Positions 1-8,922 of a DNA stretch of 64,000 nt are shown in pieces. Under the pieces are notes generated by a model that saw only the letters and a program-made list of their open reading frames with translations, was not told the origin of the DNA and did not search any database. The translations under genes were made by a program, and so were the position numbers. Within the stretch, counting starts at the first letter, position 1. Each line of letters opens with the position of its first letter. This DNA is from PALSA-1316 sp964499365 (lineage in GTDB: Bacteria; Nitrospirota; Thermodesulfovibrionia; Thermodesulfovibrionales; UBA6898). The stretch is taken from assembly GCA_964499365.1 (NCBI GenBank), contig CAZCKU010000012.1, positions 62,001-126,000 on the forward strand. Direction: 5' to 3'.

Positions 1-1341
1 ACGGTGCGTCACTGTGCCGAGCGGGTAAGGATCATAAATGTCAACCGTGCTGCCCTTGCGCTGCATGGGGCCGCAGACAAGGAGGAACTTCTTGCAGGGC
101 TGGTGAGCACGTTTACTCAGGACTCCTACGCCACCTTCCGGGAGGAGCTCATCTGCATCTGGAGAGGCGAGACTGAGTTTTCGGCCGATGCGGTCGTAAA
201 GACCTTTGCCGGAAATCTCAGGCATGTGACTGTCTATTTTTCGGTATGTCCCGGTTATGAACAGTCATTGTCAAAGGTGCTGATTTCCCTTGTGGATATA
301 ACAAACCGCAAACTTGTGGAGGACACCCTTCGGTACATAGCCCAGCTCGGATGGGCGGAGGCATCCGACGGCTTTTTTGCGTCTCTCGCCCGCTATCTCG
401 GCGGATTCCTGAAAGTTGATTATGTGGTGATTGACCGTCTTTCGGACGACCCGCATTTTGCCGAAACCGTCTCGCTGTACGCCAGAGGAACCATTTTGCC
501 GAACATGAAATACGCTCTCAGGGGCACTCCCTGCGACAACGTAATAGGCAAACGGCTCTGCTGCTATCCGCAGGGCGTGCAGTCCCTTTTTCCCGAGGAC
601 ACTTTGCTTGCAGAGATGGGGGTTGAAAGCTACGCCGGCGTTCCGTTGTGGGATGCGTCAGGGAACTGCATGGGGCTGATAGCGGTGATGGACAGCAAGC
701 CGATGCATGATGAAGAGACTGTTACACAGGCGCTGCAGCTGGTTGCGGTCAGCGCAGCGGCATTCATGTCCCGGGAGCAGAGCGACAGGCTTCTCAGGCA
801 GAGCGAAGAGAGGTACCGCTCTCTGGTGGACAATATAGACCTTGGGATCACCCTTATTGATAAAGATCACCGTATTATCATGGTCAATCAGTCGCAGGCT
901 GAGATGTTTCATCAACCGGCCGAGGTTTTTTTTGGCAAATACTGTTATCAGGAGTTCGAAAAGAGGAAAGGAGTCTGTGAGCATTGTCCGGGGATCCCGG
1001 CGATGGCAGATCGGCGACCAAAAGAGGTGGTCACCGAGGGCGTCAGAGATGACGGCAGCAGGTTTACCGTACGGATCAGGGCATTTCCTCTCGCCGGGAC
1101 AGGCGAGCTTTCCGGGGGTTTTATTGAGGTGGTGGAAGACATAACCGAGCAGAAAAAGATGCAGGACGAGCTGGACCTCTACAGGAAACATCTCGAAGTT
1201 GAAGTGCAGCGGCGCACTGTCGAGCTGACCGCAAAGACTGCCGAGCTGGAACGCATGAACAGGTTGTTCGTCGGCAGGGAGCTGCGGATGATAGAGCTGA
1301 AGGAACAGATACGGGATCTCGAAAGCCGGATAGGGGGGTGA
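1..1341 (+). CDS. PAS-GAF-PAS sensory protein (5' partial)
   Basis: The reading frame is open to the window edge, so the true start is probably upstream; the GTG at position 4 need not be the start. From the visible part: a PAS domain (residues 1-107, closing with a typical DITNRK), a GAF domain (about 115-260), a second PAS (about 270-390, closing with DITEQKK) and a C-terminal coiled coil of about 55 residues. There is no histidine kinase or HATPase domain, so it either passes the signal to a partner or ends as a stand-alone sensor. The second PAS carries a cysteine-rich insert (C-Y at residue 314, then C-x-x-C), seen again in three other sensors of this window. It sits 4 bp before the next kinase gene, so co-transcription is likely. 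Ligand unknown. Confidence 0.8.
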   Translation, partial: TVRHCAERVRIINVNRAALALHGAADKEELLAGLVSTFTQDSYATFREELICIWRGETEFSADAVVKTFAGNLRHVTVYFSVCPGYEQSLSKVLISLVDITNRKLVEDTLRYIAQLGWAEASDGFFASLARYLGGFLKVDYVVIDRLSDDPHFAETVSLYARGTILPNMKYALRGTPCDNVIGKRLCCYPQGVQSLFPEDTLLAEMGVESYAGVPLWDASGNCMGLIAVMDSKPMHDEETVTQALQLVAVSAAAFMSREQSDRLLRQSEERYRSLVDNIDLGITLIDKDHRIIMVNQSQAEMFHQPAEVFFGKYCYQEFEKRKGVCEHCPGIPAMADRRPKEVVTEGVRDDGSRFTVRIRAFPLAGTGELSGGFIEVVEDITEQKKMQDELDLYRKHLEVEVQRRTVELTAKTAELERMNRLFVGRELRMIELKEQIRDLESRIGG

Positions 1342-1345
1342 GGAC

Positions 1346-4300
1346 GTGAACAGGGGGATCATGCAAAGGAAGAGTATATTTCTTCTAAGATTATGGTCAG
1401 TCTTTTTTGGCTCCCGTACGGCCGCCCTCATAAGCCTGATCTTTGGTCTTGCCGTATTGACGCTGCTCTATGTCGCATACGAGCAGGTGAAGGAAGCGGC
1501 CCAGGTAGAACTGCCGACCGGTCAGCTGGAGCTCAAAACGCCTGGGGCCCCGGCCAAGTCTGTTGCTGCTTCTCAGGAAGTCCTCATTCTCAATTCATAC
1601 CATCAGGGACATTCCTTTTCAGACAATGAGATGACAGGCATCATTGAAGCGCTGCATGCCTCGGCCCCTGGTATCAATTATGCCATAGAATATCTTGACT
1701 GTAAGCATCATCCGAATTATGAGCACTTCGGGCAGCTCAGGGACCTGTTTAAAATAAAATACGGCAATAGAGATATTCAGGTGGTCATCGCTGCAGACAA
1801 TCCTGCGCTCGACTTCGCTCTTAAGTACCGTTCTGTGTTATTCCCCCGCTCGGCGATCGTCTTTTGCGGGGTGAACAACTTCAAGGAGGAGATGCTGCGC
1901 GGGCAGGAAAACATCACCGGTCTTGCTGAGGCACTCGATGCAGTCAATACGGTGCAGGCAGCCCTCAACCTCCATCCGAAGACAAGAGAGGTCTATGTCC
2001 TGAGCGATAATACATCCACCGGCGTTGCGATCCGCAGGGAGTCGGAGGAGCAGCTCAAGGGTCTGTCCGAAAGGGTCTCCTTCCGGTATGTGGAAAATAT
2101 GACCAAAAAGGAGTTGACGCAGTTTCTGAAGGCTCTGCCCGCAGACGGCCTTGTCCTGGCACTTACCTACAGCGTTTTCAGGGACGGTGAGGTTATAGGC
2201 CATGAAGAAGTGGCGAGGCTAATCAGCGCGAATTCCCCTGTGCCTGTGTATGGCGTACATCAGGAGCGACTGGGATACGGGATCGTGGGGGGAAGCCTTC
2301 TCAGCGGAAAACTTCATGGGGCCGAGGCGGCCCGGGTCGCGCTCTCGATTCTGTCGGGAACGCAGGCATCGGGGATCCCTGTCGACATGCATCCGCCGAC
2401 GCGGATGATGTTTGACTATAATCAGCTGGTCCGCTTTCGCATTCCCCTTAAGTCCCTGCCTGAAGGCAGTGTTGTCGTCAATCGGCCGGTATCCTTTATT
2501 TCTTCACACCGCTATCTTGTTGCCAGCACCCTGCTGGTGATCGTCCTTCTGACCTTCGGGATTATTATACTAGGATTGAATGTGTATAAGCGCAGGCTGG
2601 CGGAACTGGATCTTCAGGACGTCAGGGACGACCTGGAGATGCGAGTGTCCGGGCGCACGGCTGAATTGCTGAAGGCCAACGAGCAGCTGTCCGTCGAACT
2701 CGCCGAGCGAAAAAGGGCCGAAGATGACATGAGGGCCAGCGAGGCACGCCTCAAGGAGGCGCAGCGCCTTGCGCATATCGGCAGTTGGGAGCTGGATATC
2801 CCGACGAAGGATCTTTCGTGGTCCGACGAAATATACCGCATGTTCGAAATAGACCCGGCTGATTTCGGGGCCTCCTATGAGGCCTTTCTGCAGAGGATAC
2901 ACCCCGATGACCGGAACGCTGTCGACAAGGCATATCGTGATTCGCTCAGGAGCAGGACTCCCTATGAAATTGATCACCGCCTGCTGATGAATAACGGGGA
3001 GATCAAATATGTGCATGAACAGTGCGAGACCTTTTACGATGCCGCGGGACATCCGCTGCGGTCAGTCGGCACGGTGCAGGATATCACCGAACGTAAAGCG
3101 GTTGAGGAGGAATTAAAGCGTTTAACCCTGCGGAACGAGATGATCCTGAACTCGGCCGGAGAGGGTATATACGGGACCGACATTGATGGCAATATCACCT
3201 TTATGAACCAGGCCGCCCGGGAGATGCTGGGGTTTGAGATGCCTGACGTTATCGGACAAAACAGCCATCAGCTATTTCACCACACAAAAGCCGATGGAAG
3301 GCCATACCCGATTGATGAGTGCCCGCTGCACAGATCACTGAGAGAAGGAGCATCCTATCGCGGGACGGATGAAGTGTTCTGGAACGCCGGGGGGAGAATG
3401 TTTCCAATCGAGCATGTCAATACACCGCTTGTCGAACAGGGGAGCGTTGTCGGAGCGGTTGTTGTATTCAGGGACATCACCGAGCAGAAGACAGCGGAGG
3501 AAGAGATCAGGAGACTGGCTGCGGGGCTGGAAAAACGGGTCGAAAAACGCACGACGGACCTCCAGAAGACCAGTGAGGAGCTGAAAGGCAGCCAGATGGC
3601 GCTCATGAACATCGTGGAAGACCTGAATGAAAAGACGATCGAACTCGAGCAGGCCAATGCGAAGCTTCAGGAGCTGGACCGTCTGAAGTCGATGTTTGTC
3701 GCCTCGATGAGTCATGAACTCAGGACGCCTCTGAATTCGGTGATCGGTTTTTCGAGCATCATACTGAATGAATGGATCGGGCCGGTCAATAACGAACAGA
3801 AAAGAAACCTGGCCACCATACTCAGGGCAGGCAAGCATCTTCTGAACCTGGTGAACGATGTGATCGACGTCTCGAAGATCGAGGCGGGGAAGATCGACGT
3901 TAACATTGAACCCTTTGATCTTTTTGACCTTATCACCGAAGCTGTTGACCTGATGACAAAAGAGGCCTCTGAAAAAGGGCTTGCGCTGCGCGTTCGAAAC
4001 CTGCATCTGCAGATGAGGACTGACAGGAGGAGGCTGCTGCAGAGTGTCCTGAATCTCATGAGCAATGCGGTGAAGTTTACGCTCAGGGGCACGGTAACGG
4101 TCTCCGTGCAGATGGCATCCGGTTCCCGGCTGGCCCCCCGTGCCGGTTCGGTCCCGTCCCCTGGTGATGCCGTGGAAATCAGCGTAGAGGATACCGGCAT
4201 CGGCATCAGGGAAGAGGATTCATCCCGGATGTTTCTCGCATTTTCCAGGCTTGCCCCCCCTGAAGGGACAACGGTCAGCGGTACGGGCCTGGGGCTTTAT

Positions 4301-4414
4301 CTGACGAAAAAGCTGGTTGCAGAAATACTCGGAGGTGATATACTGTACACAAGCAGATACGGAGAGGGAAGCACTTTTTCGATTATTGTCCCGGTGAGTA
4401 TACAAAAGATATGA
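1346..4414 (+). CDS. Membrane sensor histidine kinase with periplasmic ABC-substrate-binding-like domain, two PAS domains
   Basis: Predicted inner-membrane sensor kinase of about 1022 residues. An N-terminal membrane segment (about 20-45) is followed by a periplasmic domain of the ABC_sub_bind type (opening with ILNSYHQG, about residues 78-385), a second membrane helix (about 392-415), a coiled coil, two PAS domains (about 465-580 and 590-715), another coiled coil, HisKA with the phospho-acceptor box SMSHELRTPLN near residue 790, and HATPase with DTGIGI and GTGLGLYLTKK. It has no receiver domain; two receiver-containing genes follow immediately and are coupled by ATGA overlaps, so they are the likely phosphotransfer partners. 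Start is GTG at 1346 or ATG at 1361. The periplasmic domain probably binds a small organic ligand, identity unknown. Same sensor type as the gene at 11567. Confidence 0.88.
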   Translation: MNRGIMQRKSIFLLRLWSVFFGSRTAALISLIFGLAVLTLLYVAYEQVKEAAQVELPTGQLELKTPGAPAKSVAASQEVLILNSYHQGHSFSDNEMTGIIEALHASAPGINYAIEYLDCKHHPNYEHFGQLRDLFKIKYGNRDIQVVIAADNPALDFALKYRSVLFPRSAIVFCGVNNFKEEMLRGQENITGLAEALDAVNTVQAALNLHPKTREVYVLSDNTSTGVAIRRESEEQLKGLSERVSFRYVENMTKKELTQFLKALPADGLVLALTYSVFRDGEVIGHEEVARLISANSPVPVYGVHQERLGYGIVGGSLLSGKLHGAEAARVALSILSGTQASGIPVDMHPPTRMMFDYNQLVRFRIPLKSLPEGSVVVNRPVSFISSHRYLVASTLLVIVLLTFGIIILGLNVYKRRLAELDLQDVRDDLEMRVSGRTAELLKANEQLSVELAERKRAEDDMRASEARLKEAQRLAHIGSWELDIPTKDLSWSDEIYRMFEIDPADFGASYEAFLQRIHPDDRNAVDKAYRDSLRSRTPYEIDHRLLMNNGEIKYVHEQCETFYDAAGHPLRSVGTVQDITERKAVEEELKRLTLRNEMILNSAGEGIYGTDIDGNITFMNQAAREMLGFEMPDVIGQNSHQLFHHTKADGRPYPIDECPLHRSLREGASYRGTDEVFWNAGGRMFPIEHVNTPLVEQGSVVGAVVVFRDITEQKTAEEEIRRLAAGLEKRVEKRTTDLQKTSEELKGSQMALMNIVEDLNEKTIELEQANAKLQELDRLKSMFVASMSHELRTPLNSVIGFSSIILNEWIGPVNNEQKRNLATILRAGKHLLNLVNDVIDVSKIEAGKIDVNIEPFDLFDLITEAVDLMTKEASEKGLALRVRNLHLQMRTDRRRLLQSVLNLMSNAVKFTLRGTVTVSVQMASGSRLAPRAGSVPSPGDAVEISVEDTGIGIREEDSSRMFLAFSRLAPPEGTTVSGTGLGLYLTKKLVAEILGGDILYTSRYGEGSTFSIIVPVSIQKI

Positions 4415-4779
4415 AAAAGATACTGGTCGTAGAGGACAATAAAGATAACCTCCAATTGATAACCTATGCGCTTGAGCGGAGCGGTTACCAGGTTATTTCT
4501 GCGTTAACCGGCGAGGAAGCCGTAGAGCTCGCTGTCAGGGAAAAACCCTTCTTTATTATCATGGACATTAACCTTCCCGGGATCGACGGACTCGAAACGA
4601 CGAGACGGATTCGAAAGTCAGGGGCTGACGGTGACATTCCGATTGTCGCCATAACCTCGTATGCCATGAGCGGCGACATGCAGCGCATCATTGAGTCTGG
4701 CTGCAACGCCTATTTTGAGAAGCCGATCGATCCGCTGACCATTGTTGACAGCATCCATAAAAAGCTGGGTATACAATGA
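4411..4779 (+). CDS. Single-domain response regulator (CheY-like)
   Basis: A stand-alone receiver domain of 122 residues: acidic pair in LVVEDN, phospho-acceptor Asp in IIMDINLPGIDG, conserved Thr/Ser region AITSYAM and Lys in YFEKPID. It has no output domain, so it acts by protein contact or in a phosphorelay. It overlaps the stop of the upstream kinase (ATGA at 4411-4414) and the start of the downstream hybrid kinase (ATGA at 4776-4779), which ties it to both. Confidence 0.92.
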   Translation: MKKILVVEDNKDNLQLITYALERSGYQVISALTGEEAVELAVREKPFFIIMDINLPGIDGLETTRRIRKSGADGDIPIVAITSYAMSGDMQRIIESGCNAYFEKPIDPLTIVDSIHKKLGIQ

Positions 4780-6803
4780 AAGTCCTGGTTATTGACGACA
4801 ATGCGGATGACCGACGGCTGATGCGGTACAACTTTGAACACCACAACTGCGTGGTGATCGAGGCCGGCGACGGGCAGGAGGGGCTTGAAACGGCGCTCCT
4901 GTGCAGGCCGGACATTATCGTCTCCGACGCACTGATGCCGAGGATGGACGGCTTCCAGCTGCTGCGGGAACTCAAAAAACGCGAGGGCATGCAGGACATC
5001 CCTTTCATCTTCTATTCCGCCACCTATACCGGAGACAGGGAAATCGAGCTTGCCGCGTCCCTCGGCGCAGAGGCCTTTATCGTCAAACCCAAGGAACCGG
5101 ATGTTTTCTGGGACGAGCTGAGCTGTATCATCGAAAAATGCAGTGCGGCAACCGGCCAGAAGGTCGAAGCCGAGATGCTCGAGGAGGACAGGGTATATCT
5201 CAGCAGGTACAGCCAGATCGTCGCCACAAAGCTCGAGGAGAAGATACGGGAGCTCGAGGTGGCCAAGACCAGGATTGAAGAGTCCGAGGCCTTTGTACGA
5301 AAGATCCTGGAGACCGTGGATGAAGGTTTTATCGTGGTGGACCGGGGATATAGAATTCTGTCTGCCAACAAGGCCTTTTGCCGGGCCGTCCACCTGACAG
5401 AGGAACAGGTCGTGGGACAGCCCTGCTACAGGATTTCGCACCACAGGGACCGGCCGTGCTTTGAAGCCGGGGAGGTCTGCTGCGTGGAAAAGGCCTTTGA
5501 GACCGGCGTTGCACGGTCGGTCTCACATACACACCAGGGCCAGGCGGGCGAGCAGCATTACGTCGAGATCAGGGCTTATCCGATCACGGATGCAGCGGGC
5601 ACGGTCGTGTCGGCTATCGAGACGATCACCGACGTGACGGAACGGAAAAGGCTGGAGGAGCAGCTGCGGCATGCGCAGAAACTTGAGGCGCTCGGGACGC
5701 TTGCGGGGGGGGTTGCTCACGATTTCAACAATATCATCAGCGTTATTGTCGGGTACGGCGGCATCATGGAGATGCGGCTCCCTAATGACGATCCCAATGT
5801 GCCGTATCTGAAGGAGATCCTTGCCGCTTCTGAGCGTGCGGCCCGCCTGACCGGATCTCTGCTTGTCTTCAGCAGAAGGCAGATAGCCGAACTGAAACCG
5901 GTCAGCATCAACGACCTGGTAAACGGCATGAAGAAGATGGTTTTCCGGATCATCGGAGAAGATATCGAGACGAGCATTCATCTGTCGCCCGAACAGCTGA
6001 CGGTCATGGGAGACTACGGCCAACTGGAGCAGGTGCTTATGAACTTTGCTACAAATGCGCGGGATGCCATGCCCGAGGGCGGGTCGCTTACCATTGAAAC
6101 AGGGCAGCTCGAGATGGATGCTGAATTCATTCACCGGCAGGGGTTCGGGAAGGCCGGCACCTATGCCGTTATTTCGGTCACTGACACCGGGGCGGGGATG
6201 GACGAACAGACCCGTGAGAGGGTCTTCGAACCGTTCTTTACCACGAAAAGTCAGGGGAAGGGGACCGGTCTCGGCCTGTCTATCGTGTACGGGATCATCA
6301 CCCAGCATAACGGCTTTATTCATTGCTGGAGCGAAGAGGGCAGGGGGACGACCTTTAAGGTTTATCTGCCTTTGGCAGGCGGGGAGACGATTGCAGACGA
6401 GGATCTGACGCAGGCCGCGGTGAAGGGAGGGTCCGAGACGATACTGATAGCCGACGACGACGAATCCATCAGGAGGCTCATCAGGGCGCTCCTCGAGCAG
6501 CACGGATACGCTGTTCTCGAGGCACGAGACGGCGTGGACGCGGTGAGCAAGTTTCAGGAGAACAGGGAAAAAATTGACCTGGTGCTGCTTGACGTGATTA
6601 TGCCGCGGAAGGGTGGCAAAGAGGTCTATAATGAGATTAAGGCGATAAGGCCGGACGCGCTGACGCTTTTTATCAGCGGGTATACGGCGGATGTTATCGA
6701 GGGAAAGAAGATAAGCGAAGAAAGACTCCCCCTGCTTCATAAGCCGGTAAGGCCGCGGGAGTTATTACTGAAGGTCAGGGAGCTGCTGGACGGGAAACAG
6801 TAA
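4776..6803 (+). CDS. Hybrid histidine kinase REC-PAS-HisKA-HATPase-REC
   Basis: Soluble 675-residue hybrid kinase. Order: receiver (1-120, Asp in IVSDALMPRMDG), coiled coil (about 135-170), PAS (about 172-290), HisKA of the AGGVAHDFNN type with His315, HATPase (DTGAGMDEQ, GKGTGLGLSIVYGI), and a C-terminal receiver (about 552-675, Asp in LVLLDVIMPRKGG). No membrane segment, so it senses cytoplasmic cues or receives phosphate from the upstream kinase or regulator. The PAS has a cysteine-rich stretch (CYRISHHRDRPC, then CC) resembling those in the genes at 1, 11567 and 54738. It is the last gene of the signalling operon; no DNA-binding output is present. Confidence 0.9.
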   Translation: MKVLVIDDNADDRRLMRYNFEHHNCVVIEAGDGQEGLETALLCRPDIIVSDALMPRMDGFQLLRELKKREGMQDIPFIFYSATYTGDREIELAASLGAEAFIVKPKEPDVFWDELSCIIEKCSAATGQKVEAEMLEEDRVYLSRYSQIVATKLEEKIRELEVAKTRIEESEAFVRKILETVDEGFIVVDRGYRILSANKAFCRAVHLTEEQVVGQPCYRISHHRDRPCFEAGEVCCVEKAFETGVARSVSHTHQGQAGEQHYVEIRAYPITDAAGTVVSAIETITDVTERKRLEEQLRHAQKLEALGTLAGGVAHDFNNIISVIVGYGGIMEMRLPNDDPNVPYLKEILAASERAARLTGSLLVFSRRQIAELKPVSINDLVNGMKKMVFRIIGEDIETSIHLSPEQLTVMGDYGQLEQVLMNFATNARDAMPEGGSLTIETGQLEMDAEFIHRQGFGKAGTYAVISVTDTGAGMDEQTRERVFEPFFTTKSQGKGTGLGLSIVYGIITQHNGFIHCWSEEGRGTTFKVYLPLAGGETIADEDLTQAAVKGGSETILIADDDESIRRLIRALLEQHGYAVLEARDGVDAVSKFQENREKIDLVLLDVIMPRKGGKEVYNEIKAIRPDALTLFISGYTADVIEGKKISEERLPLLHKPVRPRELLLKVRELLDGKQ

Positions 6804-6826
6804 CAACAGGACCCCCTTGACCCTCT

Positions 6827-7864
6827 TTATCCTTCCGGCTTCCCCGCGATCTCCTTCAGTATTCTGACACACTTCCTGTTTTTGTCGTGCGACATGACCG
6901 ACATGCGCAGATATGAATCGTCCAGGCCCTCAATATCGCTGCAGTCCTGAATCAAGAAACCTGCCCGGCTCAGGCGGCCGAGGATCGCCTCCCTGTGCAG
7001 CGCAACCTTTACGAGGAAGACATTCGAGTCCGAGGGGAAGACTGTCAGTCCGTCGATCTTCCTGAGAGAAGCCAAGAACTCCCGCCTCTCCTGCCGGATG
7101 AACTCCTGTGCAGCCCTGATATAGGTCCTGTCCTTCAGGGCTGCCGCGGCCGCCTCGATCGCAAGATGATTCAGATCCGGAGGGAAGACGTCCCTCAGTT
7201 TCGCGACCGTCCCGGGCGACGAGACGGCATAGGCGAGTTCCAGCCCTGGGAGGCCGTAGAAATTTGCCGTGGTCCTGATGATGATCAGATTATCGGAGTT
7301 GTCTGCATCCTGCGGGAAACGGCTGTCACCGGTGAACTCAACCAGTGCTTCATCCAGGACGACGACAGCCCCTCCTGCCGCAGCAGCGTTCACGACATCC
7401 TGCAGGTCTTCCCTGCAGGACAGTCTGCCGGTTATGCGGTCGGGGTTCGATACGATCAGGAGATCTCCGCTGCGGAGCTGCTCCGGGACGGTTATGCGCT
7501 TCCCTCCCGTATCCGCGGCTTCCCGGCCTGCACCGCCCGCCGGCGGCATCCACTGCGGTGGAATCACCGGCGCAGCAGAAAGGACCTTGCCAGGCCTCAA
7601 CGCCTGCCTGCACCGGTACAGCAACTCCCTGCCTGAATTGGCAAACAGGATGCAGTCTTTTTCAATTCCGAATTTTGACCTGAAATAGGTCCTGAGTCTG
7701 CGGCAGTCCCGGTCAGCAGGGAGGTCGATATCCTTTGCAGCCCTGCGCACCGCTGCCTTGACCCTTTTCGATGGCCCAAGGGGGCAGACACCGGCACTGA
7801 CGTCGGTCACCCTCGTCAGGTTTATCTTCTGCTCCTCGGCAAAGGTATGAATGTCTTTCTTCAT
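6827..7864 (-). CDS. CobD/HisC-like fold type I PLP protein lacking the catalytic lysine
   Basis: A 345-residue protein of the histidinol-phosphate aminotransferase / threonine-phosphate decarboxylase group. Visible family marks: an N-P-x-x-x-T-G site (SNPDRITGRL), an Asp-Glu-Ala block (LDEALVEF), and the block around the PLP lysine. In CobD/HisC that block reads S/T-K-F-Y/G-x-P-G-L-R; here it reads T-A-N-F-Y-G-L-P-G-L-E, so the Schiff-base lysine is Asn201 (codon AAT on the minus strand, 7262-7264) and the following Arg is Glu. It should not work as a normal aminotransferase or decarboxylase. The rest is intact with no stops, so it is not an obvious pseudogene. It is convergent with the kinase operon and divergent from the DUF815 gene. 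Role unknown. Confidence 0.78.
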   Translation of the reverse strand: MKKDIHTFAEEQKINLTRVTDVSAGVCPLGPSKRVKAAVRRAAKDIDLPADRDCRRLRTYFRSKFGIEKDCILFANSGRELLYRCRQALRPGKVLSAAPVIPPQWMPPAGGAGREAADTGGKRITVPEQLRSGDLLIVSNPDRITGRLSCREDLQDVVNAAAAGGAVVVLDEALVEFTGDSRFPQDADNSDNLIIIRTTANFYGLPGLELAYAVSSPGTVAKLRDVFPPDLNHLAIEAAAAALKDRTYIRAAQEFIRQERREFLASLRKIDGLTVFPSDSNVFLVKVALHREAILGRLSRAGFLIQDCSDIEGLDDSYLRMSVMSHDKNRKCVRILKEIAGKPEG

Positions 7865-7938
7865 GGGAGGGTATTATATCATCTTGCCGAAGGATTCTGG
7901 ACAAGCCGGAAGGACAGAGGGTACAATTACTCATTCAT

Positions 7939-8817
7939 ATGGACGAAATGCTCGAAGAGATACGGAAACTGAATGCCACCCTGCAGCGCATTGCGGACGG
8001 TCTCGCGCCCGGAACCGACCTTTCTGTCCTTGACCGCTATAAGGCGTTCAGGGTGTTGTCGCGCAGCGGCAGGCCCCTGCTCACCGGAATCGCCTCTCCG
8101 GACCCTGTGCGCTTCCGCGAGCTGAAGGGGATAGATGATGTTATTGCCAGGCTCAGGATGAACACCGAGCAGTTTCTTGCCGGGTTTCCCTGCAACAATG
8201 TCCTGTTGTACGGTCCCAGGGGAACGGGCAAATCGTCGGTGGTCAAGGCCCTCCTGAACCGTTACGCAGCAAAGGGCCTCCGGATTATCGAGATGCCGAA
8301 GGATGCACTTGCGCATATCTTCGAGGTGCAGGAGATGATCCGGACGAGGCACGAGAAATATATCCTTTTCTGCGACGACCTCTCGTTCAGCGAGGAAGAT
8401 GACTCCTATGTCCCGGTAAAGACCGTCCTGGAAGGAGGCGTCGAGACGAGGCCCGGCAATGCGCTGATCTATGCCACCTCGAACCGGCGACATCTGATGC
8501 CTGAAAGGGCAGCCGACAATATGCCGGTCGTTTCGGCAGGCGAACTTCAGCCTTCAGAGACCCTTGAGGAGAAGATGTCCCTGAGCGACCGCTTCGGCTT
8601 GCGGCTCGGCTTCGGTCACTATTCAGCCGAAACCTATCTTGAGATCATCGCCAATTATGCACTGCTCAGGAATATACGCCTGCGGCCGGAGGAGCTCAGG
8701 AGCCGGGCGATGGCGTGGTCGCTGTCTCAGGGCAGTTTTTCGGGAAGGGCCGCCCGCCAGTTCATCGACGACCTTGACGGCAGGATGAAGAGCAGGGGCA
8801 GGAGACCGGGAGGGTGA
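7939..8817 (+). CDS. DUF815-family AAA+ ATPase
   Basis: A 292-residue predicted P-loop ATPase of the DUF815 group. Walker A is LLYGPRGTGKSSVVK (about residue 93), Walker B is YILFCDDLSF, and a sensor-1 Asn lies in LIYATSNRRHL; a C-terminal helical lid ends in SGRAARQFIDDL. The family is widespread next to metabolic genes but its substrate is not established. It starts 75 bp from the divergent PLP-fold gene, so the two share a promoter region. Confidence 0.85.
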   Translation: MDEMLEEIRKLNATLQRIADGLAPGTDLSVLDRYKAFRVLSRSGRPLLTGIASPDPVRFRELKGIDDVIARLRMNTEQFLAGFPCNNVLLYGPRGTGKSSVVKALLNRYAAKGLRIIEMPKDALAHIFEVQEMIRTRHEKYILFCDDLSFSEEDDSYVPVKTVLEGGVETRPGNALIYATSNRRHLMPERAADNMPVVSAGELQPSETLEEKMSLSDRFGLRLGFGHYSAETYLEIIANYALLRNIRLRPEELRSRAMAWSLSQGSFSGRAARQFIDDLDGRMKSRGRRPGG

Positions 8818-8922
8818 CAGGGCAGGGCTCTGTCTTGATCATCGGCAGACCAGTATGATATCCTTCCCCTTTGAACGACGGAGTACGACAAAGACCCCGG
8901 CACGGCCGGTTATCAAGCGAGG

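Noticed and set aside
5523..6740. A 405-codon frame on the minus strand
   Set aside because: Antisense to the hybrid kinase; no recognisable domain.
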